NCBI RefSeq assembly: GCF_003626595.1
Contig: NZ_RBAK01000001.1
Span: forward strand, 1,116,001-1,180,000
Reading direction: 5' to 3'
DNA: 64,000 nucleotides
Source: Micromonospora endolithica
GTDB lineage: Bacteria; Actinomycetota; Actinomycetes; Mycobacteriales; Micromonosporaceae
Shown here: piece after piece, positions 18,926 through 27,543 of the stretch
Numbering within the stretch: position 1 is the stretch's first letter
Layout: each line of letters opens with the position of its first letter
Position numbers and translations under genes: made by a program
Notes under the pieces: generated by a model
What the model was told of the DNA's origin: nothing
What the model saw: the letters and a program-made list of their open reading frames with translations, nothing else
The model's database searches: none

Positions 18926-19275
18926 TCCCCACGCTGCCGCAGGACGCAGAACTCGTTGCCCTCGGGGTCGGCGAGCACCGTCCAGTCCGCGTCGCCCTGA
19001 CCGATGTCGACGTGCCGCGCGCCCATGTCCACCAGCCGCTCCACCTCGGCCTCCCGGTCGTCGGGGCGCAGGTCGAGGTGGAGGCGGTTCTTCGTCTCCT
19101 TGCCGGCGGCCACCGGCACGAAGGTCAGGCTGGGCGTCCGGCCGCGGGCGGGGCTGATCTCGACGCCGTGCGGCTCCTCGTGGACCACCTGGTAGCCGAG
19201 CGCCTCGGCCCACCAGCGGGCCAGTCGGGCCGGGTCGCGGGCATCGATCGTCAGGCTCTCCCAGGCGCTGCTCAT
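18922..19275 (-). CDS. VOC (glyoxalase-like) family protein
   Basis: Small metalloenzyme-fold protein of 117 aa with two beta-alpha-beta-beta-beta modules. SLTIDARDPARLARWWAEAL at the N-terminus and LHLDLRPDD plus WTVLADPEGNEFCVL near the C-terminus are the usual landmarks; His and Glu at these sites would bind metal. Catalytic activity unknown; glyoxalase, dioxygenase and antibiotic-binding proteins share the fold. Directly upstream of dgt with a 4-nt overlap, so co-expressed with it. Confidence 0.82.
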   Translation of the reverse strand: MSSAWESLTIDARDPARLARWWAEALGYQVVHEEPHGVEISPARGRTPSLTFVPVAAGKETKNRLHLDLRPDDREAEVERLVDMGARHVDIGQGDADWTVLADPEGNEFCVLRQRGD

Positions 19276-19485
19276 GCCGTCAGGTTACGCCGGACCGATC
19301 CGTACGGCGCGTCGGCGGCGCGCCGCTCCGGCACGTGCGATCGGGGGCACAACCCTCCATTCAGTCGGGAGTTGCCGCCCGATCGCCGAGGGTTACGGGC
19401 TCGCGGGGCGAGATGGCCAGGGGTAACGTTCCGGGCGCGCAACGTCACCAACCTGGGAAGCCCGACCGGTGGGAGAGGGACGCTC

Positions 19486-19974
19486 GTGGACGTGGACGCC
19501 ATGATGGGCACGGAGTTGCGAGGGCTGCGCCGACGCCGCCCCGAAGTCGCCGGCGGCGTGCTGGCCGGCACCGACGGCATGCTGATCTCCAGCGATCTGC
19601 CGGCCACCGACGCGACGCACCTGGCGGCGCTCGCGGCGGCCAGCTTCGGTCTGGGCCACCGGGTGGCCGACACCGTACGGCACGGCGGGTTCCGGGAGTC
19701 CGTGGTCCGCACCGAGGCCGGCGCGGTGGTGACCTACCCGGCCGGCCACAACGCCCTGCTGACCCTGGTCACCACACCGGAGACCGACCTGGACGGGCTG
19801 CACGACGACGCCCGGGCGGTGGCCCGGCGGGCCGGGACCGCGATCGACCGGGGCACCGGCCGGATCGGGGCGACCCCGGTGCCGGCGGCACACGCCCCGC
19901 TGGCCACCCGCACCCCGACCGCGAGCCTGCCCCGCCGCGCCCCCCAGCACACCTGGCGTCGCCCCCCGCTCTGA
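19486..19974 (+). CDS. Roadblock/LC7 domain protein
   Basis: Protein of 162 aa. The first 115 residues fit the roadblock/LC7 fold (GVLAGTDGMLISSDLP, then VVTYPAGHNALLTLVTTPETDL). In actinomycetes such proteins usually accompany small GTPases and nitrate-sensor-type kinases; none is next to it here. The C-terminal 45 residues are Pro/Arg/Thr-rich and look disordered. The GTG at 19486 follows a GGGAGAGGGA site; ATG codons at 19501 and 19504 are alternatives. Role in cell polarity or GTPase regulation is only inferred from the family. Confidence 0.75.
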   Translation: MDVDAMMGTELRGLRRRRPEVAGGVLAGTDGMLISSDLPATDATHLAALAAASFGLGHRVADTVRHGGFRESVVRTEAGAVVTYPAGHNALLTLVTTPETDLDGLHDDARAVARRAGTAIDRGTGRIGATPVPAAHAPLATRTPTASLPRRAPQHTWRRPPL

Positions 19975-20033
19975 CCCACCCGCCCCGCCGCCGCCCCGCG
20001 TTCCGGCCCGGCCGGCGGCAGGGCGGAAGGGGG

Positions 20034-22742
20034 TCAGCGGCTGTCGGAGCCGTCGGTCTCGATGGCCGCGCGGCCGGCCTCCAACCGGGCCACCGGCACC
20101 CGGAACGGGGAGCAGGAGACGTAGTCCAGGCCGACCTCGTGGAAGAAGTGCACCGAGTCGGGGTCGCCACCGTGCTCACCGCAGACGCCGAGCTTCAGTC
20201 CGGGTCGCGCCGCCCGGCCCTCCTCGGCGGCGATCCGGACCAGCCGGCCGACGCCGTCGCGGTCGATCGACTCGAACGGTGAGATGCCGAAGATGCCCAA
20301 CTCCAGGTAGCGCCAGAAGAAGGCGCCCTCGACGTCGTCGCGGGAGAAGCCCCAGCCCATCTGGGTCAGGTCGTTGGTGCCGAAGGAGAAGAACTGCGCC
20401 GCCTCGGCGATCTGCCCGGCGGTCAGCGCCGCCCGGGGCACCTCGATCATGGTGCCGATCAGCACCTCGACGGCCTTCTCCCGGGTCACCTCCTCGATGA
20501 TCTTCTCGGCCTCGGCGCGGACCGTCTCCAGCTCCTGCACCGCGCCGACCAGCGGGACCATGATCTCCGGCCGGGGGTCGCCGCCGCGCTGGGCGCACGC
20601 GACCGCCGCCTCGACGATGGCCCGGACCTGCATCGCGAAGAGACCGGGGATGACCAGACCCAGGCGTACGCCGCGCAGGCCCAGCATCGGGTTCTCCTCG
20701 TGCATCCGCCGAACGGCGGCGAGCAACGCCTCCTCCTTGGCGACGTCCTCGCCGCGCTCCTGGGCGACGGCGACGTTCACCGCGAGCTGCTCCAGCGGCG
20801 GCAGGAACTCGTGCAGCGGCGGGTCGATCAACCGGACGGTCACCGGCAGCCCGTCCATCTCCCGGAAGATCTCCACGAAGTCGGCTCGCTGCAACGGCAG
20901 CAGTGCCGCCAGCGCCGCCTCCCGCTCGTCGGCACCACGGGCCAGGATCAGGCGTTCGACCAGTTCCTTGCGGTCGCCGAGGAACATGTGCTCGGTCCGG
21001 CACAGCCCGATGCCCTCGGCGCCGAAGCGCCGGGCCCGGGCCGCGTCCGCGCCGGTGTCGGCGTTCGTGCGGACCGCCAGCCGCCGCTTCCCGTCGGCGT
21101 GCGTCATGATCCGGTGTACGGCCCGGACCAGCGCGTTGTCGACGTGCTCGGGGTCGAGGCTGCCCTCTGAGTACTGCACCACCTCGGACGGCATGACCGG
21201 CACCTCACCGAGGTAGACCTTGCCGGTGGTGCCGTCGATGGAAACCACGTCGCCCTCGCCGACGGTCTGCCCGGCCACGGTGAACCGCTTCGCCGGGACG
21301 TTCACCTCGATCTCGTCGGCACCGGAGACGCAGGTCTTGCCCATCCCCCGGGCCACCACGGCGGCGTGGCTGGTCTTGCCACCCCGCGAGGTGAGGATGC
21401 CCTGCGCGGCGATCATGCCGTTCAGGTCGTCCGGGTTGGTCTCCCGGCGGACCAGGATCACCGACTCGCCCTCGGCCGCCAGCTCGACCGCCCGCGCGGA
21501 GGTGAAGACCACCTTGCCGGAGGCCGCACCGGGCGACGCGCCGATGCCCGTGGCGACCGGCTGGAACTCGTGGTCGAGCTGGAAGCGGGGGAACATCAAC
21601 TGGGCCAGCTGCGCGCCGTTGACCCGGTGCAGCGCCTCGTCCAGGTCGATCAGGCCCTCGTCGACGAGCTGCCCGGCGATGACGAACGCGGCGGCGGCGG
21701 TGCGCTTGCCGACCCGGGTCTGCAACATCCACAACTTGCCGCGCTCGATGGTGAACTCGATGTCGCAGAGGTCCTTGTAGTGCCCCTCCAACCGAGCCAT
21801 GATCGAGAGCAGCTCGTCGTAGGACTTCTTGTCCAGCCGCTCCAGCTCCTGCAACGGCACGGTGTTGCGGATGCCGGCGACCACGTCCTCGCCCTGGGCG
21901 TTGGCCAGGTAGTCGCCGTAGATGCCCTGCGCGCCGCTGGCCGGGTCGCGGGTGAAGGCGACGCCGGTGCCGGAGTCCGGGCCGAGGTTGCCGAACACCA
22001 TGGCCACCACGTTGACCGCGGTGCCGAGGTCGGCCGGGATCCGCTCCTGCCGGCGGTAGAGGATCGCCCGCTCGGCGTTCCACGACTCGAAGACCGCGTG
22101 GATGGCCAGGTCGAGCTGCTCGCGCGGCTCCTGCGGGAACTCCCGCCCGGTGTGCTTGCTGAAGATCTTCTTGTACGCGTCCACCAGGGCACGCAGGTCG
22201 TCGGCGTCGAGGTCCAGGTCGTTGGTGACGCCCTTGGCGCTCTTGGCCTCGTCGAGCGCGTGCTCGAACTCCTCGCCGGGCACCTCGCACACGGTCTTGC
22301 CGAACATCTGGATCAGTCGCCGGTAGGAGTCCCACGCGAAGCGGTCGTTGCCGCCGGCCTGTGCGGACAGACCCACCACGCTGCGGTCGTTGAGGCCGAC
22401 GTTGAGGACGGTCTCCATCATGCCGGGCATGGAGAACTTCGCACCGGAGCGGACGGAGACCAGCAGCGGGTCGTCCGGGTCGCCGAGGCGCTTGCCCATC
22501 GCGGCCTCCAGGGCGGCGAGGCGGGCGGTGATCTGCTCGGCGAGTCCGGCCGGCTCCCGTCCGGTGTCCAGGTACGCCTTGCAGGCCTCGGTGGTGATGG
22601 TGAACCCGGGCGGGACGGGCAGGCCGAGGTTGGTCATCTCGGCCAGGTTGGCCCCCTTGCCGCCGAGCAGGTCCTTCTGGTCCTTGTTGCCCTCGGTGAA
22701 GTCGTAGACGTACTTCTGTTCCACCATCTGCTGTGCTGCCAC
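20034..22742 (-). CDS. ppdK: Pyruvate, phosphate dikinase
   Basis: Enzyme of 902 aa interconverting pyruvate, ATP and phosphate with PEP, AMP and PPi; acts in gluconeogenesis or PPi-linked glycolysis. The N-terminal ATP-grasp domain carries GGKGANLAEM and GMMETVLNVGLND. The phosphohistidine domain has RGGKTSHAAVVARGMGK with the catalytic His. The C-terminal TIM barrel ends with KLGVCGEHGGDP, containing the catalytic Cys, and FSFGTNDLTQM. Length is that of bacterial PPDK, not PEP synthase. The GTG start at 22742 has GGGAGG 6 nt upstream; an ATG five codons on is the alternative. Confidence 0.95.
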   Translation of the reverse strand: MAAQQMVEQKYVYDFTEGNKDQKDLLGGKGANLAEMTNLGLPVPPGFTITTEACKAYLDTGREPAGLAEQITARLAALEAAMGKRLGDPDDPLLVSVRSGAKFSMPGMMETVLNVGLNDRSVVGLSAQAGGNDRFAWDSYRRLIQMFGKTVCEVPGEEFEHALDEAKSAKGVTNDLDLDADDLRALVDAYKKIFSKHTGREFPQEPREQLDLAIHAVFESWNAERAILYRRQERIPADLGTAVNVVAMVFGNLGPDSGTGVAFTRDPASGAQGIYGDYLANAQGEDVVAGIRNTVPLQELERLDKKSYDELLSIMARLEGHYKDLCDIEFTIERGKLWMLQTRVGKRTAAAAFVIAGQLVDEGLIDLDEALHRVNGAQLAQLMFPRFQLDHEFQPVATGIGASPGAASGKVVFTSARAVELAAEGESVILVRRETNPDDLNGMIAAQGILTSRGGKTSHAAVVARGMGKTCVSGADEIEVNVPAKRFTVAGQTVGEGDVVSIDGTTGKVYLGEVPVMPSEVVQYSEGSLDPEHVDNALVRAVHRIMTHADGKRRLAVRTNADTGADAARARRFGAEGIGLCRTEHMFLGDRKELVERLILARGADEREAALAALLPLQRADFVEIFREMDGLPVTVRLIDPPLHEFLPPLEQLAVNVAVAQERGEDVAKEEALLAAVRRMHEENPMLGLRGVRLGLVIPGLFAMQVRAIVEAAVACAQRGGDPRPEIMVPLVGAVQELETVRAEAEKIIEEVTREKAVEVLIGTMIEVPRAALTAGQIAEAAQFFSFGTNDLTQMGWGFSRDDVEGAFFWRYLELGIFGISPFESIDRDGVGRLVRIAAEEGRAARPGLKLGVCGEHGGDPDSVHFFHEVGLDYVSCSPFRVPVARLEAGRAAIETDGSDSR

Positions 22743-23057
22743 CGTCAGCCTCCCACGCGCGCCGGAATTGACACTTAACGAAGGTTCAGTTCGCACATAC
22801 CCCGGGGCCGGCCACCGGTAATCCCGGTGTCGTCGGCGGTCGGTGGGCGAAGGTTAAGCGAACAACGCGTGGGCTGGGACCGTTCGGTGACAATCGGCAC
22901 AACCGTCACCACTATCCGCGTCCGTACCGGTTTTTGGGAACGCTTCCACGCGCACGATCACGCAATTCCGATTCCCCTCGTACTCTTGACGGCGCTGGTT
23001 TCGCCGAACCTGACTTTTGCCATATCCCACCCGAATACACCCCCCGGAGCCGTCCCC
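22743..23057. other. Divergent intergenic region between ppdK and GH20 gene
   Basis: Holds the promoters of two divergent genes. It is less GC-rich than its surroundings. A LacI-type operator sits at 22935-22948. An in-frame extension of the GH20 protein could begin as early as 22827 and would encode a short hydrophobic run (PIPLVLLTALVS), but no good ribosome site supports it. No RNA gene or riboswitch seen. Confidence 0.5.
22935..22948 (+). promoter_or_regulatory. LacI-type operator TGGGAACGCTTCCA
   Basis: The 14-mer is close to the TGGGAGCGCTCCCA box bound by CebR and related LacI repressors in actinomycetes, differing at two positions. It lies 110 nt upstream of the GH20 start, where it could block transcription until chitin- or peptidoglycan-derived sugar is present. 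The repressor that reads it is not identified; the LacI protein in this window has a different autogenous-looking site. Confidence 0.65.
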
Positions 23058-24761
23058 GTGTCCAGCACCCCCGCCGCCCGTCCCGAGACCGGACCCGACC
23101 CGATCGGCCGTGCACCCACCGGAGCGTCGGCGGCCGACCTGGCCCGGACCGCCGTCCGGCGCGCCGACCACCTGCTCGCCGCGCCCGCACCGGCCCGGCT
23201 GGGCGACGTGGTGCCCGCCCCGGCACACGTCACCCCGGACCCCACCGCCGACTTCACGCTGCCTCCGGACGCGGCGATCCGGGTCGGCGCCGACCCGGGC
23301 GCCCGAGCCGTCGCCGCCCAGCTCGCCGCACTGCTGCGCGCACCGACCGGCTACCCGCTCCCGGTCGCCGCGGCCACCGGGCCCGCCCCGGCCGGGCCAC
23401 TGACGCTCACCCTGTCCGGCACGCCCGACACCGCGGCGCCGGCCACCGACGACGCCCTCGGCGCCGAGGGCTACCGGCTCGACATCACCGGCGACGGCGT
23501 ACGGATCACCGCCGGCACGCCCGCCGGCCTCTTCCACGGCGTGCAGACCCTGCGGCAGCTCCTGCCCCCGCAGGTGGAGAGCACCACCCCGGTCGCCGCC
23601 CGCTGGGTGGTGCCCGGTGGCACGATCGTCGACCGGCCCCGGTACGCGTACCGGGGCGCGATGCTGGACGTCGCGCGGCACTTCTTCGGCGTCCCGGACG
23701 TGCTGCGGGTGATCGACCACCTGGCCCGGTACAAGCTCAACCACCTGCACCTGCACCTCACCGACGACCAGGGCTGGCGGATCGCGGTCGACTCGTGGCC
23801 CCGGCTGGCCACCGTCGGCGGGGCCACCGAGGTGGGCGGCGGTCCGGGCGGCCACTACACCCGGGACGACTACCGCCGCATCGTCGGGTACGCCGCCGCC
23901 CGGCACGTCACCGTGGTGCCGGAGATCGACCTGCCCGGGCACACCAACGCGGCACTGGTCGCGTACCCCGAACTGGCCCCGGGCGGGAGCGCGCCGCCGC
24001 CGTACACCGGCACCGACGTCGGCTTCAGCTACGTCGACCCGGCCAGCGAGCGGACGTACGACTTCGTCGCCGACGTGCTCGGCGAGATCGCCGCGCTGAC
24101 CCCCGGGCCGTACCTGCACATCGGCGGCGACGAGGCGTTCAAGGTCCCGGCCGACGCGTACGCCGGCTTCGTCGAGCGGGTCCAGCGGATCGTCGCCGGC
24201 CTGGGCAGGACGATGGTCGGCTGGCACCAGGTCGCCCCGGTCACCCACCTGCCCGGCCGGGTCCTGCAATGGTGGGGCACCAAGCGCGACGACCCGGTGA
24301 CCGCCGACGCGGTACGCCGGGGCGCCCGGTTGATCCTCTCCCCCGGCAACCACGCCTACCTCGACATGAAGTACGCCGAGGACACCCCGATCGGGCACGA
24401 CTGGGCGGGTCTGGTCGACGTGCGGCGGGCGTACGACTGGGATCCCGGCAGCCACCTGGCCGACCTGCCGGCGGACGCCGTGCTGGGCGTCGAGGCGCCG
24501 CTGTGGACCGAGTCGGTGACCACCCGGGCGGACATCGAGTTCCTGATGTTCCCGCGCCTGCCCGCCCTCGCCGAGTTGGGCTGGTCACCCCGCGCCACGC
24601 ACGACTGGGCGGCGTTCCGGGAGCGGTTGGCCGGGCACGGCCCCCGCTGGGAGGCGGCCGGGATCACCTACCACCGCGCACCCGAGGTCCCCTGGCCCAC
24701 CGCGCCCACCGGCGTACCCACGCCACGCCAATCCCCCGACGAACACACCACGCCGACCTGA
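23058..24761 (+). CDS. Beta-N-acetylhexosaminidase (GH20)
   Basis: Glycoside hydrolase of about 567 aa removing terminal GlcNAc or GalNAc. An N-terminal GH20b-like domain (to about residue 190) precedes the catalytic barrel, which contains GAMLDVARHFFG, HLHLHLTDDQGWRI, VVPEIDLPGHTNAAL and the active-site Asp-Glu in YLHIGGDEAFK. The GTG start has GGAG about 8 nt upstream and gives no signal peptide; an upstream in-frame start would add a weak hydrophobic segment and might make it secreted. Controlled probably through the LacI-type box upstream. Ends in a polar tail. Confidence 0.9.
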   Translation: MSSTPAARPETGPDPIGRAPTGASAADLARTAVRRADHLLAAPAPARLGDVVPAPAHVTPDPTADFTLPPDAAIRVGADPGARAVAAQLAALLRAPTGYPLPVAAATGPAPAGPLTLTLSGTPDTAAPATDDALGAEGYRLDITGDGVRITAGTPAGLFHGVQTLRQLLPPQVESTTPVAARWVVPGGTIVDRPRYAYRGAMLDVARHFFGVPDVLRVIDHLARYKLNHLHLHLTDDQGWRIAVDSWPRLATVGGATEVGGGPGGHYTRDDYRRIVGYAAARHVTVVPEIDLPGHTNAALVAYPELAPGGSAPPPYTGTDVGFSYVDPASERTYDFVADVLGEIAALTPGPYLHIGGDEAFKVPADAYAGFVERVQRIVAGLGRTMVGWHQVAPVTHLPGRVLQWWGTKRDDPVTADAVRRGARLILSPGNHAYLDMKYAEDTPIGHDWAGLVDVRRAYDWDPGSHLADLPADAVLGVEAPLWTESVTTRADIEFLMFPRLPALAELGWSPRATHDWAAFRERLAGHGPRWEAAGITYHRAPEVPWPTAPTGVPTPRQSPDEHTTPT

Positions 24762-25247
24762 CCAACGGCCCCCGGTCCGGCCGTTTCGTACCAAGATCTC
24801 CCGCAGCGCGGTCACCTCGCAGCACCCTGTCCGGTTCCGGGTCGCCGTCTGGGGCGAATGTCTGGTTTCGGCATGGGTGTGGCGTGGGCGGGGCCACCCC
24901 GGCGGTGGAATCCCCGACCCCGGCGGGTCGTTGTACATGGCAGACCGCGCCACCCCGGCGGGCAGGCCGGCGGGAACGATCCGCCACCGTCACACCCCCC
25001 GAGCCCGCCACCCCCGGCCGGAATGATCCGCCGGCCGGCACGGTTACATCCCCCGGGCCACGCACCAGGGCCCGCCCCGGGAACCCCGGCGGGGAATGAC
25101 CCCCCGGCCCCGGTCGTTACATCCCCCCGACCCGCGCAGGACACCACCGCCGCCGGGCCGGATCCCCCGAAACATCGCGGCATGCCACCGCAGAACCCCC
25201 CTTCTTGCGTGTGTCGCGCACCCCCGATGTGAAGGAGCACCCCCATC
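24762..25247. repeat. Intergenic region with degenerate 73-bp repeats
   Basis: No gene in these 486 bases. Between about 24965 and 25150 a motif GGAATGAnCC followed 23 nt later by GTTACATCCCCC occurs twice exactly 73 bp apart (25020/25043 and 25093/25116), with a decayed third copy beginning at 24973. The last part leads to the ribosome site of the C39 peptidase gene. The repeats could bind a regulator or be neutral expansion. Confidence 0.55.
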
Positions 25248-25901
25248 ATGGCTACCACCCTGTTCCGCAAGGCCGCCCTCACCGCCGCCAGCGCCGCGTT
25301 CGTCGGCGGAGCCCTCGCCGGCCCCGCCACCGCCTTCGCCGCCCCCACCCACACCGCCAAGCCGGCCACCGCCGCGCAGCAGTCCGACCGCAAGGGCGAG
25401 CGGGAACTCAACGTCCGCTACGAAGCCCAGCCCAACTTCTACTACTGCGGCCCCGCCGCCGCCCGCAACGCCCTGTCCGTCCAGGGCAAGAACATCGACG
25501 TCGACGGCATGGCCAAGCTCATGGGCACCACCGAGGCCGGCACCAACTCCGTCAACGACATCACCCCCGTACTGAACAAGGAGACCGGCAAGAACGCCTA
25601 CCGGTCCACCGAGATCAGCACCCCCAGCGCCGACGACAAGCAGACCGACAAGCTCCGCGACGACATCGTGCGCACCGTCGACGACGGCCGCGCCGTGGTC
25701 GCCAACATCGCCGGCACCGCCACCGACACCGACGGCACCACCCACGCCTTCGAAGGCGGCCACTACATCAGCGTCGTCGGCTACCGCGACAACGGCGAAA
25801 CGGTCACCATCGCCGACTCCGCCAACCCCGACCAGGCCTCCTACCGGATGAGCATCGACAACCTCGCCGACTGGATCGCCACCCGCGGCTACATCTCCTG
25901 A
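25248..25901 (+). CDS. Secreted C39-like (papain-fold) peptidase
   Basis: Exported protein of 217 aa. Signal peptide of about 31 residues with a TAFA-AP cleavage site. The domain has the C39/papain-like triad: Cys67 in FYYCGPAAARNAL, His172 in GGHYISVVGYRDNG and Asp190 in IADSANP. Strong GAAGGAG ribosome site. In known systems C39 domains sit on ABC transporters and cut double-glycine leaders; free secreted forms like this are of unknown substrate. Stands alone, closed by a strong terminator. Upstream lie degenerate direct repeats. Confidence 0.85.
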   Translation: MATTLFRKAALTAASAAFVGGALAGPATAFAAPTHTAKPATAAQQSDRKGERELNVRYEAQPNFYYCGPAAARNALSVQGKNIDVDGMAKLMGTTEAGTNSVNDITPVLNKETGKNAYRSTEISTPSADDKQTDKLRDDIVRTVDDGRAVVANIAGTATDTDGTTHAFEGGHYISVVGYRDNGETVTIADSANPDQASYRMSIDNLADWIATRGYIS

Positions 25902-25915
25902 CCCACACCACCACC

Positions 25916-25946
25916 AAGGCCCGGCCCCCGATGGGGGCCGGGCCTT
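25916..25946 (+). terminator. Strong hairpin terminator after C39 peptidase gene
   Basis: A perfect 14-bp stem (AAGGCCCGGCCCCC paired with its complement) with a 3-nt loop starts 14 nt after the stop and is followed by TCGG. As the arms begin with AA and end in TT it should work as an intrinsic terminator, best for the plus strand. Confidence 0.85.
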
Positions 25947-26047
25947 TCGGTGCCTCCGGGATGCCGGCCCGGACGCTCGGGTTCCTTGATATCGGGGTAT
26001 CCGGGTGGGTGCGACACCCCGACATCACCGAAGGCGAGTCGATCTCC

Positions 26048-26069
26048 GACGGCCGGGGCCCCGGCCGTC
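26048..26069 (-). terminator. 22-nt perfect palindrome beyond protease gene
   Basis: GACGGCCGGGG and its exact complement abut without a loop, about 57 nt downstream of the protease stop on the minus strand. Likely a terminator for the leftward protease gene. A weaker hairpin lies at 25988-26026. The convergent C39 gene ends on the other side. Confidence 0.5.
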
Positions 26070-26125
26070 CGGCGTGGCGCCGGGCGACCGGGGGTGTGCC
26101 GAGGCCGCCGGTCGGTGGTTCCCGA

Positions 26126-27307
26126 TCAGGCCGGCAGGCCGCCGACCTGGGTGTTGATCCAGGACCGGATCGACGGCAGGTCGCCGTAGATGGACGGTCC
26201 GGTGGCGCAGGTCGAGTTGTTGTTGCCGGCGCGGCTGGTGGCGCCGATCAGGTTCCACACCCCGTTGATCCTGCGTACCTGCGGGCCGCCGGAGTCGCCG
26301 TAGCAGGCACCCGAGTTGCCGCCGGTGTTGTTCGTGCAGATCTCGTACGTGGCGTTGATGCCCGAGCAGCGGCTGTCCGACACGATCGAGGTGTCCAGCT
26401 CGTGCGCGGTCGTCGGCGCCGAGCCGCAGCCCCGGTAAGGGCAGGTGAGGCCCCAGCCGATGATCCGGGTGGCGGTGCCCACCGCGCCGGACGTGGTCGG
26501 GATCGGAGCCGGTGCGTACCCGACCGAGGTGGACAGTTGCAGCAGCTTGACGTCGATCGTGGGGTGGCTGACCGACCGGCTCACCCGGGCCACGGTGCCG
26601 CCGCTGGTGCGGTTGACGCTGCCGACGCGCACCGACGAGGGCGTGGAGCAGTGCCGGGCGGTGACCACCCAGTTGGCCTTGATCAGGGTGCCGGTGCAGC
26701 CGGAGGTGTAGACCAGCCACGGGTAGTTCTCGGTCGCCGGCCGGCCGCCGACCACCAGCGGGGTGACCTCGTCGTCCCACTCGTATGTCCCGGTGACCGT
26801 CGCCGACGCGGTCCGGCTGCCGGCGAACAGGGTGTTGACCCGGCTCGCCTCGGCGGCGCTGGGGTACGCGTTGCGGCACGAGACAGGTGCGCTGCTGCCG
26901 GACATCAGGTCGCTGCACAGCCCGGTGCGCCGGTCGGGCAGCCCGAGGATGTGCCCGATCTCGTGGGTGGCGATGCGGGTGCGGTCGTAACCCTGGTTGA
27001 CGGCGGTCCAGCCCATCCAGACCCGGCCGGAGCCGAGGCCGGTGACCTGGGCCCGGGGCCACCCACTGTCGACGTAGATGGTGACGCTGCCCGGGGTGCG
27101 GGCGACCAGCCGGACGTTGCTGACCCGGCTGTTCCAGATCTGCGCGGCCTGGTCGAAGTTGGTGCGGAACTCGCCCGCGCGGCTCGCGTCGTAGTAGACG
27201 GTGCGGGCGGCGGAGGCGGGCGCTCCGGTGGCGACCTGCACCCCGGTCGCCGCCAGCACCGCCGCCAGCACGGCGCCGGCCGTACGCAGCAGTTGTCGTC
27301 GGATCAT
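26126..27307 (-). CDS. Secreted snapalysin-type metalloprotease fused to trypsin-like protease
   Basis: Exported protein of 393 aa with two peptidase domains. A signal peptide ends near residue 34 (ASA-AR). Residues 35-165 fit snapalysin (M7): the zinc motif HEIGHILGLPD (115-125) has the HExxHxxGxxD form. Residues 182-393 fit an S1 chymotrypsin fold: VVGG at 185-188, His219 in VTARHC, Asp252 in IDVKLLQL and Ser339 in YGDSGGP, all triad residues present. Cys are mostly in the second half. Start ATG has AGGGGAG upstream. Both domains alone are common in actinomycetes; the fusion is unusual. The metalloprotease part might cut the N-terminus of the serine protease, or each may extend the other's range. 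Confidence 0.85.
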   Translation of the reverse strand: MIRRQLLRTAGAVLAAVLAATGVQVATGAPASAARTVYYDASRAGEFRTNFDQAAQIWNSRVSNVRLVARTPGSVTIYVDSGWPRAQVTGLGSGRVWMGWTAVNQGYDRTRIATHEIGHILGLPDRRTGLCSDLMSGSSAPVSCRNAYPSAAEASRVNTLFAGSRTASATVTGTYEWDDEVTPLVVGGRPATENYPWLVYTSGCTGTLIKANWVVTARHCSTPSSVRVGSVNRTSGGTVARVSRSVSHPTIDVKLLQLSTSVGYAPAPIPTTSGAVGTATRIIGWGLTCPYRGCGSAPTTAHELDTSIVSDSRCSGINATYEICTNNTGGNSGACYGDSGGPQVRRINGVWNLIGATSRAGNNNSTCATGPSIYGDLPSIRSWINTQVGGLPA

Positions 27308-27543
27308 CACGCACTCCCCTGCGGTGATCGGCGGCACGGAACCGCCAGTCATTGATGTACATGGATATTAGATGGATGCTCCTCGATGTCCGACATCCCG
27401 GAACCGTCATAACTCCCCGGAACCCGTTCCGCTGACGGCGGTTACCCGACCGTTACCGGTCGGCGAAGCTCCGGTGCCACCACCGCCGGACGGTGGGCAC
27501 ACCACCGGGACACCGGGGGACGGACACGAGGAGGAGGACGACG

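Noticed and set aside
24965..25150. CRISPR-like array
   Set aside because: Only two good units 73 bp apart with unequal third unit and no cas genes.
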